A stretch of DNA of 64,000 bases from an uncultured Campylobacter sp. (GCF_905372745.1 NZ_CAJPQR010000007.1:16124-80123), one strand, 5' to 3'. Counted from the stretch's first letter, positions 1 through 8,147 are shown. Translations and numbers: made by a program. Notes: generated by a model not told the origin, from the letters alone.

Positions 1-350
1 TCGAGCTTAAAGTTTTTTTGCGAAAATTCGCCGTAAAAAAAGACGATTTTAGCTACGCCCATTTCGTTTAGGCTAGGCAGCGTTTTTTCGATCGTTTTTG
101 GATCGACGACGGCCCAGGCTAGCGTTAGATCGCTATTTCGCGCTTCCACGTCGTGCGAAAATATCAAATTTAGCTCCGCACCCCTTTTGTCTAAATTTAC
201 GATTTCATAGATGTGGTTTTGTCCGTCGGTCAAATTTCGCACGTCGATGCGCTCGCCTACCTTCGCTCGCCGCGCCTTTAGGTGCAAAAACGCCTCTCCA
301 TCAAGCCTTATTTGCTCGTTTTTTGCTTCTTTTGAATATAAAAATTTCAT
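1..350 (-). CDS. rsmE: 16S rRNA m3U1498 methyltransferase RsmE, 3' part outside window
   Basis: The reading frame is open from an ATG at 348-350 to the window edge, giving about 116 N-terminal residues. It starts MKFLYSKEAKN, then has a HLKARRAKVGERIDV segment typical of the RsmE PUA-like domain. WAVVDPKTIEKTLP and SQKNFKL lie where the SPOUT methyltransferase domain begins. RsmE methylates N3 of U1498 in 16S rRNA in assembled 30S subunits. The start overlaps the stop of the upstream membrane-protein gene by four bases, so the two are translationally coupled. The catalytic SPOUT knot is outside the window. Family assignment rests on recalled resemblance to Campylobacter RsmE. Confidence 0.85.
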   Translation of the reverse strand, partial: MKFLYSKEAKNEQIRLDGEAFLHLKARRAKVGERIDVRNLTDGQNHIYEIVNLDKRGAELNLIFSHDVEARNSDLTLAWAVVDPKTIEKTLPSLNEMGVAKIVFFYGEFSQKNFKL

Positions 351-760
351 CTCACCCCGCTTGCAATTAGTATAAAAACAAAATCGGCCGCGATTTTTAG
401 GCGCATTTTGGCTCTAAAATCAGCAAAATTTTTAGTTTTCATCGCCTTTTTTAGCTGCTTAAACTCCATTGCTCCAAGCCCGATAAGCAGCATCCAAACA
501 GCGATCATAACAAGAGCTTTGAGGCCCAGATAAAAGTAAAAAACGCTCATCAAAAGCAGCCCCGTAAGCATCATCGCGGCCAAAAACGAGTAGTAGGTGG
601 GCAAAAATAGCCTGATGCGTTTAGCGTAGGCTGGCGAATTTATACCGAAATTTATCAGGCAAAAGTGCGTCGCGACTAACGCCAAAAGCGTAAAGGCAAG
701 CCCGATATGTATAGAGCGCGCTAGCTCGTAGAGCTCTGATAGATGTTCGTTAAATTTCAT
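347..760 (-). CDS. Small integral membrane protein, unknown function
   Basis: This 137-residue protein has about four hydrophobic segments: near residues 17-38, 52-73, 78-98 and at the C terminus. The second segment is followed by a basic stretch (QLKKAMKTKNFADFRAKMRLK). No catalytic motif is visible. It overlaps both neighbours by four bases, the lipoprotein upstream and rsmE downstream, so it sits in a coupled three-gene unit. C. jejuni appears to have an integral membrane protein at the equivalent place next to rsmE. Function is unknown. The gene itself looks real because of the coupling and the consistent membrane pattern. Confidence 0.75.
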   Translation of the reverse strand: MKFNEHLSELYELARSIHIGLAFTLLALVATHFCLINFGINSPAYAKRIRLFLPTYYSFLAAMMLTGLLLMSVFYFYLGLKALVMIAVWMLLIGLGAMEFKQLKKAMKTKNFADFRAKMRLKIAADFVFILIASGVR

Positions 761-939
761 TTTTCAGGCACCGGTTCCGGCGGCATATTTTCGTCGATAC
801 TCACGTTTGCGTCGCTTTGTGCGATAGGTACGTCGCTGGGGACGGTTTCGTTTAGATCTAGTTCAGGCGAGCTTTTTTCGTCCTCGCAGCCGCTAAAGAT
901 TAGAGCCGTCAGCGTCAAAATCGCAAGAATTTTCCTCAT
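757..939 (-). CDS. Small lipoprotein, unknown function
   Basis: This 60-residue precursor has a short basic N terminus, a hydrophobic core and a lipobox-like LIFSGC with the cysteine at residue 18, so it is probably a lipidated periplasmic or outer-membrane protein. The mature part is about 42 residues, acidic and rich in Pro, Glu and Asp, with no recognisable domain. It overlaps the downstream membrane protein by four bases and follows queD after five bases. A small lipoprotein stands at this place in C. jejuni as I recall it; no haem-binding or other functional motif is visible here. Confidence 0.7.
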   Translation of the reverse strand: MRKILAILTLTALIFSGCEDEKSSPELDLNETVPSDVPIAQSDANVSIDENMPPEPVPEK

Positions 940-944
940 TTGCG

Positions 945-1526
945 CTAGACCTCCTTTGGATTTACTATTTTTTTGCCTAGTTTGATCTTCTCAAACAGCT
1001 CCGCGTCCTCCCACTCGACTCTCACGCCCTCGGAAAAGACGACCTCGTTTAAATTTACCTCGCCCATTTTAGCGTTATACGCATCCTCTCTGAAGCACTG
1101 CGCGTAGCCCGTATCAGTCTCGTGGACGATGATGCTGTGAAGCTTCACTTCGCGCTCGCCGTTTTGCATCTGAGTGGCTTTTAAAAGCCTATCTATCATC
1201 ACGAAAAATATCCTGCAAAACTGCTCTGCAGAGGGGTTTAGCGGGATCTCTACCCAGCGCGCGGAGTGCTTTTTGAGGTCGTTTTTGTACTCGGCTTCGT
1301 CGCCGCTAAATATCGTCGTGCAGTGATCAAAGCTATCGATGATGCAGCCGATTTCGCGCTTCATCAGGCCAAAATCATACACCATCCCCGCGTTATCGAG
1401 AAAATTTGACTCAAGTAAAATTTCAGCCCTGTAAGAATGCCCGTGGATGCTCGTTTTGCAGCGTTTTGAGCTACAAAATCTAACTATGTGAGCGTTTTCA
1501 AATTTAAACATTTTTCTTATTATCAT
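945..1526 (-). CDS. queD: 6-carboxytetrahydropterin synthase QueD
   Basis: QueD converts dihydroneopterin triphosphate to 6-carboxytetrahydropterin, the second step of preQ0 and queuosine synthesis. The 193-residue protein shows the zinc-binding histidines of the PTPS/QueD fold: H13 in FENAH, and H28 and H30 in IHGHSY. Cysteines at 18 and 23 lie where the catalytic cysteine is expected. A downstream HETDTG segment matches the C-terminal catalytic His/Glu region. It is longer than the roughly 120-residue E. coli enzyme, with an insertion in the middle. It is followed 71 bases later on the same strand by queE, in line with a shared pathway. Confidence 0.92.
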   Translation of the reverse strand: MIIRKMFKFENAHIVRFCSSKRCKTSIHGHSYRAEILLESNFLDNAGMVYDFGLMKREIGCIIDSFDHCTTIFSGDEAEYKNDLKKHSARWVEIPLNPSAEQFCRIFFVMIDRLLKATQMQNGEREVKLHSIIVHETDTGYAQCFREDAYNAKMGEVNLNEVVFSEGVRVEWEDAELFEKIKLGKKIVNPKEV

Positions 1527-1597
1527 TTTAGCTCCGTTTATTAAATTTTACCGTTTCGCGCCGTAAAGATGCGGGTGATGCTGCCTAAATTTACGCT

Positions 1598-2362
1598 TTA
1601 AACCCCTTCTTTTGCGCCCCAAAGCCTGATATGCAGGCGATCGGAGTAGTTAAAACCGTGCGTGATCGCAAACTGCGCGACAGCTCTAGCGTTTTGTTCG
1701 AGACTTATTTTATCATAACCTTGCGGCATACAAAAGACTTCCGCGTCGCAAATCTCTAAAATACGCGAAATTTGCGCTATCGCCGAGCCGTCTTCCGCAC
1801 TTTTTTTGTCAAGGACGAATTTATAAAAACTGCCCGCGGCGTTTTGCTTTATCGCTTTTAGCGCGGCGGGATTCATGCGCTTAGCTTCGCTTTCGCCGCT
1901 ATTTTCGAGCTTGACGCTGACGGCAAATCGGCATTTTTTATAAATCTCAAATTTGGCAAAATCCACCTCGATCGTACCGTTTGTTTCAAAATGCGCCTCG
2001 TAGCCCTCGCTAGTCGCAAAATTTAAAAAATCTAACAAAATTTGATTTTTGTGATGTAGCAGCGGCTCGCCGCCGGTGATTACGACGATAGGTTTTTGGC
2101 GCAAATTTGCGCTCAAGCTTTGCGTTATTTTTATGAGTTCGTCCGCGCGCGAGATTTTTTGATACGAAAAATGCCCCGTAAAAACCGCGCGGATCGTGTC
2201 GCAGCCAACTAGCGTTTCACCGGTTTTGGGCGAGACGGCGCGCACTCCAAAGCCGGCGCAGTTTAGATTGCAGCCAGCAAAACGCAAAAAAATCGCCAAA
2301 CGGCCGCTGCTTGCGCCTTCGCCTTGAATACTTAGGAAACTCTCGACTAGGTTTAAACTCAA
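1598..2362 (-). CDS. queE: 7-carboxy-7-deazaguanine synthase QueE
   Basis: QueE is a radical SAM enzyme that contracts 6-carboxytetrahydropterin to 7-carboxy-7-deazaguanine. The 254-residue sequence has the family's N-terminal SIQGEG, then FAGCNLNC, a VITGGEPLLHH SAM-binding strand and FETNGT. The cysteine pattern is unusual: C31 and C35 are in place but the third expected cysteine at 38 is Phe, and the next cysteine is C54 in LVGCDTIRAV. I infer that C54 supplies the third cluster ligand. The gene lies just upstream of queD and downstream of moaA, all on the minus strand. Confidence 0.92.
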   Translation of the reverse strand: MSLNLVESFLSIQGEGASSGRLAIFLRFAGCNLNCAGFGVRAVSPKTGETLVGCDTIRAVFTGHFSYQKISRADELIKITQSLSANLRQKPIVVITGGEPLLHHKNQILLDFLNFATSEGYEAHFETNGTIEVDFAKFEIYKKCRFAVSVKLENSGESEAKRMNPAALKAIKQNAAGSFYKFVLDKKSAEDGSAIAQISRILEICDAEVFCMPQGYDKISLEQNARAVAQFAITHGFNYSDRLHIRLWGAKEGV

Positions 2363-2568
2363 ATTTCGCCTTTTAATTTTAGTCGATTATAGCAAAATTT
2401 AAAGGGTAGTTTTATGGAGTTAGGTGGATTTTACGTCAAATTTGAGCGGGTTTTGCTAGAAAAACGGCGGCAAATTTATGGATAAAAATATAAAAAATCA
2501 AGCGCGGTTAAATTTGGTAAAAAGCAGGCTAAATCCACGCCAAATTTGACGTAAATTTAGCCTTGATT
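2363..2568. repeat. Nested inverted repeat between queE and moaA
   Basis: This 206-base gap contains a 15-base perfect inverted repeat, TTTACGTCAAATTTG at 2430-2444 and its complement at 2541-2555. A second pair, GTGGATTT at 2424-2431 and AAATCCAC at 2531-2538, partly shares the same arrangement. The arms are almost 100 bases apart. It lies downstream of moaA and upstream of queE on the minus strand. It may act in termination, or simply be paired copies of the abundant AAATTT word. No reading frame is convincing here. Confidence 0.55.
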
Positions 2569-3537
2569 TCAGCCGCCCGTTTGATAAAAGGCGCGGCTTG
2601 AGGTCTCGTTTTGAGCGCCGATCGCCCATTTGTTTTCTTTGGGTTTGTTTTGCAGTACTTGGCGCAGGATCTCGCTAGCGCCTGCGATATCGCCCTTTCT
2701 TACGGCATCTTTTATGCTCATCGCATCCTCGAAGTATAGGCACGGGATGAGATGCCCCTCGGCCGTGAGGCGTATGCGGTTGCAGCTCTCGCAAAAGTCG
2801 TGTTTGTGCGGGTCGATAACGCCGAAGGTATAGCCGTCCTCTAGCTTGTAGATGCTGGCTGGACTCGTCGGGATCTTTTCGGCCGCTTCGAAGCGATATT
2901 TTTTTGCTATAAGGTCTAAAATTTCAGCCGATTTCATGCCTTTTAGCTCATCATTGGCGTGGATATTTTCCATGTATTCGATAAAGCGAATCTGACAACC
3001 CATAGAGCGCGCAAACTCTAGCAAAGAGACAATCTCATCATCGTTTACGCCTCTTAGCGCGACGGTGTTTAGCTTGACTTTTAATCCTGCCTCGAGCGCA
3101 GCGTCAAGGCCTGCTAAAACCTCGTGCAGGACGCTTTTTTGCGCGATAAATTTAGCCTTTTCGGTTTTTAAGCTATCAAGCGACATATTTATACGCTTTA
3201 AACCCGCGTTTTTGAGGGCTTTTGCGTAGTGTTTGAGCATAAAGCCGTTTGTCGTGATAGCTAGATCGACGTCCGGGCTATGCTCGTTTATCATCGCGAT
3301 AAATTTGTCTAAGTCCTTGCGCAGTAGCGGTTCGCCGCCCGTGATACGGATCTTTTTTACGCCTTCGTCTAGGCAGACTTTGACAAATAAAAACAGCTCC
3401 TCAAAGCTTAGTAAATTTTCCTTCGGCTCCCAACTAAACGGAGTTTTAGGCATGCAGTATTTGCATCTAAAGTTACATCTTTGCGTGACAGAAATACGCA
3501 GATAATCAACAGTTCTTCCGTGTCCGTCTATTAACAT
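2569..3537 (-). CDS. moaA: GTP 3',8-cyclase MoaA
   Basis: MoaA catalyses the first step of molybdenum cofactor synthesis, converting GTP to 3',8-cyclo-7,8-dihydro-GTP. The 322-residue protein has the radical SAM cysteines C21, C25 and C28 in RCNFRCKYCMP, and ITGGEPLLR for SAM. The second 4Fe-4S site, used for GTP binding, is in FCESCNRIRLTAEGHLIPC. The C-terminal GG tail that MoaC-MoaA chemistry depends on is present (QTGG at the end). Length is normal. It sits with queE and queD, both using GTP-derived pathways; this neighbourhood resembles that in C. jejuni. Confidence 0.97.
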   Translation of the reverse strand: MLIDGHGRTVDYLRISVTQRCNFRCKYCMPKTPFSWEPKENLLSFEELFLFVKVCLDEGVKKIRITGGEPLLRKDLDKFIAMINEHSPDVDLAITTNGFMLKHYAKALKNAGLKRINMSLDSLKTEKAKFIAQKSVLHEVLAGLDAALEAGLKVKLNTVALRGVNDDEIVSLLEFARSMGCQIRFIEYMENIHANDELKGMKSAEILDLIAKKYRFEAAEKIPTSPASIYKLEDGYTFGVIDPHKHDFCESCNRIRLTAEGHLIPCLYFEDAMSIKDAVRKGDIAGASEILRQVLQNKPKENKWAIGAQNETSSRAFYQTGG

Positions 3538-3676
3538 TTTTCGCCCTTAATTTTATCAAAAAGATTTATTTTTGATTTGGTTAAAGGGCATTATAGGAAG
3601 TTAAGCTTTAAAATTTTTTAAAACTTGCGTATGAAAATAATGTTATTTTTTTATATTTCGCGCCTAGGTTTTAACA

Positions 3677-4189
3677 TTATATCAGCTCTCGCAGTTTTAG
3701 CGTCAGCTCGACTTTGCCCACGCCCACGCACAGCTCTTTTGCGATGCTTTCTACGCTTTTGCCTTCGCTATACATCTGCACTATGCGCTTTTCGTCGTCT
3801 TCGCCGTTTGGAGCGGTTATCTTGCTAATGCTTTTTGTGCGCTCCTCAAGCGTAAAAAGTCTATCTTGTTGCTGGCTTTGGAAGCTATCTATCGAGCTTT
3901 CGATGCTTTGGAGGGTGTTTATTATCGGAGTTATTTTTTGATTTATTTTTTCGTTTAGACGCTGTTCTAGGTTGCTTTCTAGCTGCGCCGCGTCAAATTC
4001 GCCCGGTTCGCTTAGGTCTAAATTCGCAACCTGTTTTTTTACCGCGTGAAGCTCTTGGATGAGTCCTTCTATAGCTTTTTCATACCTTGAAAATTTTCTG
4101 GAAACCTCAAGGTCTTTTACGAAAACAAGTACGAAAAGTATCGTCAAAATCAGCCCGAATATCGCAAAAATCATCAAATCGCTATTCAT
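3677..4189 (-). CDS. Membrane-anchored coiled-coil protein with C-terminal helix-turn-helix-like segment
   Basis: Not a gene with a known role. The 170-residue protein has one N-terminal transmembrane helix at about residues 5-24. A long charged, heptad-like region runs to about 130. The C terminus (EKRIVQMYSEGKSVESIAKELCVGVGKVELTLKL, read in two parts) resembles a helix-turn-helix seen at the end of SwrB/DUF6115-type proteins in Firmicutes; that likeness is from memory. It overlaps the upstream 172-residue gene by eight bases, and that gene overlaps mqnP, so the three are likely cotranscribed. A protein of similar placement exists in C. jejuni between moaA and ubiA. Confidence 0.75.
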   Translation of the reverse strand: MNSDLMIFAIFGLILTILFVLVFVKDLEVSRKFSRYEKAIEGLIQELHAVKKQVANLDLSEPGEFDAAQLESNLEQRLNEKINQKITPIINTLQSIESSIDSFQSQQQDRLFTLEERTKSISKITAPNGEDDEKRIVQMYSEGKSVESIAKELCVGVGKVELTLKLRELI

Positions 4190-4700
4190 CTTTCATCTCC
4201 TTTAGTTCTCTTATCATTGCCCGCTCTCTGGCCGTCACGTAGCCGTTGTAGTCGCTCTCGTCGCTCTCGTTTATACGCGTGATTTTGGCGGTTTTTTCAT
4301 CTAGCGCTTCAAAAAATATCGCCACGTCTCGCTTCGGAAAGATAGGCATAAAAATGCGCCCGTAGTAGCCGGAGCCTTCTTTAAATTTAGCCTCTTTTAT
4401 CCTAAAATTTTCAAAATTTATCCCCTCTAGCACGCTAGATTGCGCAAGCTCGAGTTTTACGAATTTCTCGTTTTTTATATAGGCGTTTAGTTCGTCAAAT
4501 TTACGGTGAAGCTCAACTAGCAGCGTTAGTATCACCTGATCGCTTTCCTTCGTATCGCCCTTTGCTTTGGCGCGCTTTATCCACGCTCCCAGCGGATCGT
4601 CCTCGTTGCCGCTAAGCTTATCGAATTCGCGCAAAAACTCGCTCTCTCGCTCGCCGATTTCCTCAAAAACTATGTCTAAATTTGCCGGAACCAGTCTCAT
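4182..4700 (-). CDS. Conserved Campylobacter protein, possibly PilZ-like
   Basis: The 172-residue protein has no signal peptide or membrane segment. Residues 1-90 look helical and charged. Residues 95-172 look like a beta-rich domain ending in a helix (YVTARERAMIREL). That order, with an acidic segment (NESDESDY) before the helix, recalls PilZ domains, but the RxxxR and DxSxxG c-di-GMP motifs are not visible, so any ligand binding is doubtful. It overlaps mqnP upstream by four bases and the coiled-coil gene downstream by eight, which implies coupled translation. Function unknown. Confidence 0.7.
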   Translation of the reverse strand: MRLVPANLDIVFEEIGERESEFLREFDKLSGNEDDPLGAWIKRAKAKGDTKESDQVILTLLVELHRKFDELNAYIKNEKFVKLELAQSSVLEGINFENFRIKEAKFKEGSGYYGRIFMPIFPKRDVAIFFEALDEKTAKITRINESDESDYNGYVTARERAMIRELKEMKDE

Positions 4701-5563
4701 AGGCTAGCCCAAACAAAAATGAAAAAAAGTATGCCCAGATAGCCGTTTAACGTAAAAAATGCACGGTCGATCTTGCTAAAATCTCGCCTAACGATGCGGT
4801 GTTCAGCCACTAGGATACCTCCGCAAAGCAAAATGCCCACATACGCGGCCGAGCCGAGCCATCCAGCCCACGCAAAAAGCAGCCAAAAGATCACGGCCGT
4901 GGCGTGAAATATAGCCGAGATAAACATCGTAGCCTTTTCGCCGTAAACGCTAGGTATGCTAAAAAGCCCGTGCTCGCGGTCAAATTTGACATCCTGAAGC
5001 GAATAAAGCAGGTCAAATCCCGCCACCCAAAACATCACGCCAAGGCAGAGCAGCACGCTAAAAAGCGGTATCTCGCCCGTGACTGCTACGGCTCCGGCGA
5101 TGGGCGCGAGACCCAGCGAGAGACCAAGGACTAGGTGCGCTAACTCGCTAAAACGCTTAAAAAGCGAATATCCGCCAAGTACGGCTAGGATCGGAAAGCT
5201 CAGCCAAAACGCAAGCTTGTTTACGAGATAGGCGACCAGCACGAAAATGACGGCGTTTGCCACGATAAAAATTTGCAAATTCGTCCTGCCGATACGCCCG
5301 TCCACGCTCGGGCGATTTGCCGTGCGCGGGTTTAGCTTGTCGATGTCCTCGTCCTTGTAGCGGTTAAAGGCCATCGCGAAATTTCGCGCCGAAACCGCGC
5401 AAAGAATGCCCGAAATAAGCAACTTCCAGCCAAACCAAGCCGTGCCGTTTACCTGCGCGCTCGCCGTTATCATTGCGGTAAATATAAAAGGCAGTGCGAA
5501 AATCGAGTGCTTAAAGACGATTAGTTCGTTAATATCTTTTAAAATATTTATAAATTTTTGCAT
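4697..5563 (-). CDS. mqnP: UbiA-family prenyltransferase, probably MqnP of the futalosine menaquinone pathway
   Basis: A UbiA-type integral membrane prenyltransferase of 288 residues with about eight or nine membrane helices. The first Asp-rich motif is NRYKDEDID at about 67-75, followed by LNPRTANRPS. The second is LQDVKFDRE at about 188-196. These bind the Mg-diphosphate of the polyprenyl donor. Campylobacter makes menaquinone by the futalosine route, in which a UbiA homologue called MqnP attaches the prenyl tail, so I prefer that name to ubiA. It is divergent from miaA across 90 bases that should carry both promoters. Confidence 0.85.
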   Translation of the reverse strand: MQKFINILKDINELIVFKHSIFALPFIFTAMITASAQVNGTAWFGWKLLISGILCAVSARNFAMAFNRYKDEDIDKLNPRTANRPSVDGRIGRTNLQIFIVANAVIFVLVAYLVNKLAFWLSFPILAVLGGYSLFKRFSELAHLVLGLSLGLAPIAGAVAVTGEIPLFSVLLCLGVMFWVAGFDLLYSLQDVKFDREHGLFSIPSVYGEKATMFISAIFHATAVIFWLLFAWAGWLGSAAYVGILLCGGILVAEHRIVRRDFSKIDRAFFTLNGYLGILFFIFVWASL

Positions 5564-5653
5564 AATCTTCCTGAAATTTTTGCTTTATTTTATCTTATAA
5601 AAGCGTAAATTGTGATAAAATTTGAGCAGATTTACGAATTTTAAGGCATTTTT

Positions 5654-6544
5654 ATGAAAGAACTCGCCATTATCGGCACTACCGCTAGCGGAAAAACGGC
5701 GCTCGCTCTAAAACTCGCAAGCGAATTTAACGGAGTGATTTTGAGTCTTGATTCGCTTTGCGTTTATAAATTTATCGACGTCGCAAGCGCTAAACCCAGT
5801 GCGGACGAGCTAGCTTCGGTGCCGCATTTTGGGATAAATTTGCTCATGCCGGATGAACATTTTGACGTCGGGATGTTTTTTGAGGTTTATAAAACGGCTC
5901 GCGAATTTGCGCGAAAAAACGGTAAAAATTTATTTATAACCGGCGGCAGCGGATTTTATCTAAAGGCCTTGCTGTCGGGTCTAACGCCTAAATTTGAGCG
6001 CGTAGAAAGCGGCCTAAGCAATGCTCAAATTTACGAGCTCGTTTCAAGCCTCGATCCAGAGTTTGCTGCCAAATTTAGCGCAAACGACACCTACCGTCTG
6101 CAAAAGTGGTTTGATATCTACTCCTTTTTGCGCTCTAGCGGGCGAGATGATGCCGTGAGCGCGTATCTGCGCGAAAATACCCTAGCTCCCGTCGCTTCAA
6201 ATTTGGCGATTTTTGAGCTTAGCTGGGATAGGGACGAGCTAAGAGGTCGTATCAAAGAGCGCACTAGAGCGATGTTTGAGCAGGGTTTGCTGGACGAAGC
6301 GCGGGAGCTGTTTGCTCGGTATCCGCAGCGACCAAAGCCGCTAAACTCGGTCGGTCTAAAAGAGTGCGGAGAGTTTTTGCGAGGCGAGATCAAAACCCAG
6401 ACCGAGCTGGAGGAGCTCATCTGCACGCATACGGCGCAGCTGGCTAAGCGTCAGCGGACGTTTAATAGATCGCAGTTTAAGAGTAAATTTAGCGGCAGCG
6501 TCGGGGAGTGTGAAGAGAAAATCATAGAATTTTTAAATGGTTAA
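5654..6544 (+). CDS. miaA: tRNA dimethylallyltransferase MiaA
   Basis: MiaA transfers a dimethylallyl group to N6 of A37 in tRNAs that read codons starting with U. The 296-residue protein begins with a P-loop, GTTASGKT at 8-15, then LSLDSLCVYKFIDVASAKP, the family's substrate-binding block. FITGGSGFYLKALLSG and LNSVGLKECGEF match later conserved blocks, and the C-terminal region is basic (LAKRQRTFNRSQ). The ATG at 5654 follows AAGG at 5643-5646. An AT-rich stretch at 5612-5620 may hold its promoter. It is followed by a 526-base gap. Confidence 0.95.
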   Translation: MKELAIIGTTASGKTALALKLASEFNGVILSLDSLCVYKFIDVASAKPSADELASVPHFGINLLMPDEHFDVGMFFEVYKTAREFARKNGKNLFITGGSGFYLKALLSGLTPKFERVESGLSNAQIYELVSSLDPEFAAKFSANDTYRLQKWFDIYSFLRSSGRDDAVSAYLRENTLAPVASNLAIFELSWDRDELRGRIKERTRAMFEQGLLDEARELFARYPQRPKPLNSVGLKECGEFLRGEIKTQTELEELICTHTAQLAKRQRTFNRSQFKSKFSGSVGECEEKIIEFLNG

Positions 6545-7070
6545 ATTTGCAAATTTAGCGGCTTGTCTCGCGAGCGCTTTTCCGAGATTTCGCAAAATTT
6601 TCGCTCCGCAGGCTATATGCCTAGCGCACGCTCAATTTTGCTTCAAAACTCGAAAAATCATCTCGCGATACTTCGCCTTGACTTTTTACGCTCAAATTTG
6701 CAAATTTAACTCGAAATTTTACGCACCGAGACCCGCATCTTACGGTGCTAAAATTTAGTTTAGTCAAAATTTAGCACGCTGCGCGTTTTTTAAATTTAAG
6801 CCGCTAGCTTTAATAAAATTTGCAGTTAAATTTAGTAAAATCGGCAGAAAAATATTCAAGACATGATAGGTATAGTTTTAATAGATGTTTCTTGCTCGCA
6901 AAATAGCGGATCGTGGTTGCTATGAAATTAAAATAAAAGGCGAAGTATCGCGAGATGGATTTAAAGGTTGCGACGTAAAAATTTAGCGAAGATAAGGCAT
7001 ATAGTCTATCAAGCTAAATTTTTACTAGCTCGGTTAAAGACGCTCGCGAGACAAGCCGTAGAAAGGTAAA
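6545..7070. repeat. Intergenic region built around a degenerate inverted repeat with about 120-base arms
   Basis: No convincing gene lies between miaA and queH. The left arm (6559-6679) and right arm (6937-7060) are collinear inverted copies. The outer 18 bases match exactly (6559-6576 with 7043-7060), as do the inner 20 bases (6660-6679 with 6937-6956). A central island around GCTATATGCC matches with one difference. The sequence between the islands has diverged. TCTCGCGA occurs once in the outer and once in the inner block of each arm, four times in all. The 257-base core contains a GCACCG/CGGTGC hairpin near 6722-6750. It looks like a decayed mobile or regulatory element. Confidence 0.75.
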
Positions 7071-8147
7071 ATGTTAGTTCACATCTGCTGTTCGGTCGAC
7101 AGCCACTATTTTCTGCAACGCCTGCGCGCCGACCGCCCGCACGAGCGTCTCATCGGCTATTTTTACGATCCCAACATCCATCCGTACAGCGAGTTTTTGA
7201 TGAGGTTTCGCGACGTAAAAAGGAGCTGCGAAAAGCTAGGCGTCGAGCTTATTTGCGGCGAGTACGAATACGAGGCGTGGCTAGAGGGCGCAAAAGGCCT
7301 TGAAAACGAGCCCGAAAAGGGCAAGCGCTGTGCGTATTGCTTTGATTTTCGCGTGGGAAATTCGGCTCAAAAAGCGCGCGAACTAGGCGAAAAATCGATC
7401 ACCACGACGCTGCTGATGAGCCCGAAAAAGGACTTCTCGCAGCTAGAATCCGCGCTAAATAAGGCTGCGGGGAAATACGGCCTTGAAACATTTGCCGTGG
7501 ACTACCGCGCGGGCGGCGGCACGAACGCGCAGTTTGAGCTTGCTAAAAAAGATAAACTCTATCATCAAAACTACTGCGGCTGTATTTTCGGGCTTAGCAA
7601 GCAGCGCGAGGCGCAAAAACTACCGCTTAGCGAGCTTATGAGCGAGGTTAGCGGGCGCGTGATGCCCGGAGGTATCGAGGAGCGGCTGGAGCTTTACGAA
7701 AAGGTGCGAGAGTGCGAGGCTGCGGGCGCGCCGTTTCATCTATCGCGCAAGTATTTTTTAAACTACCGCTTGCTGCGCGCCTACGTCAAATTTGGTGGCT
7801 CGGTCGTGCTGTCGTATTTTTTGCTCTACTCGCATTTTAAGCGCGAGAACGTCAAATTTAGTGTGGGCGAGGCGGCGCAAATGTGCGACGAGCTGCGAGA
7901 CGGCGTGACGCTATTAAATTTGGCTAAATTTAACGAACTCTCGGGTGAAAAATTCGCTAGCGTAAACGAACTCTGCCGCCGGCCTATCGCGGTACCTCGC
8001 GAGCTGGAAATTCGCCGCGAGCTGTGCGGAGAATTTAGCCAAAATCCTATAATCGTGCTGGATGAAATTCGCGCGGGCAGATACGAAATCTACGCCAAAG
8101 ACGAGCTTTATAACGATAGTCGCGAGGTTTTGGTAACGCAAATTTGA
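7071..8147 (+). CDS. queH: Epoxyqueuosine reductase QueH
   Basis: QueH performs the last step of queuosine synthesis, reducing epoxyqueuosine in tRNA to queuosine. It replaces QueG in many bacteria. The diagnostic cysteines are visible: C6-C7 in HICCSVDS, a CAYC pair in KGKRCAYCFDFR, and YCGC in YHQNYCGCIFGL. These ligate the iron-sulfur and metal centres. The 358 residues exceed the roughly 200-residue minimal QueH, the extra being a C-terminal domain from about 200 onward with no motif I recognise. The start follows AAAGG at 7062-7066. It lies 5.5 kb from queD and queE. Confidence 0.9.
   Translation: MLVHICCSVDSHYFLQRLRADRPHERLIGYFYDPNIHPYSEFLMRFRDVKRSCEKLGVELICGEYEYEAWLEGAKGLENEPEKGKRCAYCFDFRVGNSAQKARELGEKSITTTLLMSPKKDFSQLESALNKAAGKYGLETFAVDYRAGGGTNAQFELAKKDKLYHQNYCGCIFGLSKQREAQKLPLSELMSEVSGRVMPGGIEERLELYEKVRECEAAGAPFHLSRKYFLNYRLLRAYVKFGGSVVLSYFLLYSHFKRENVKFSVGEAAQMCDELRDGVTLLNLAKFNELSGEKFASVNELCRRPIAVPRELEIRRELCGEFSQNPIIVLDEIRAGRYEIYAKDELYNDSREVLVTQI

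Noticed and set aside
98..370. A 90-codon plus-strand frame at the window start
   Set aside because: It is the reverse of the rsmE coding sequence, which has clear family motifs.
6537..6758. A 73-codon plus-strand frame after miaA
   Set aside because: It overlaps the miaA end, has no ribosome site of its own, and its sequence is explained by the left arm of the inverted repeat.
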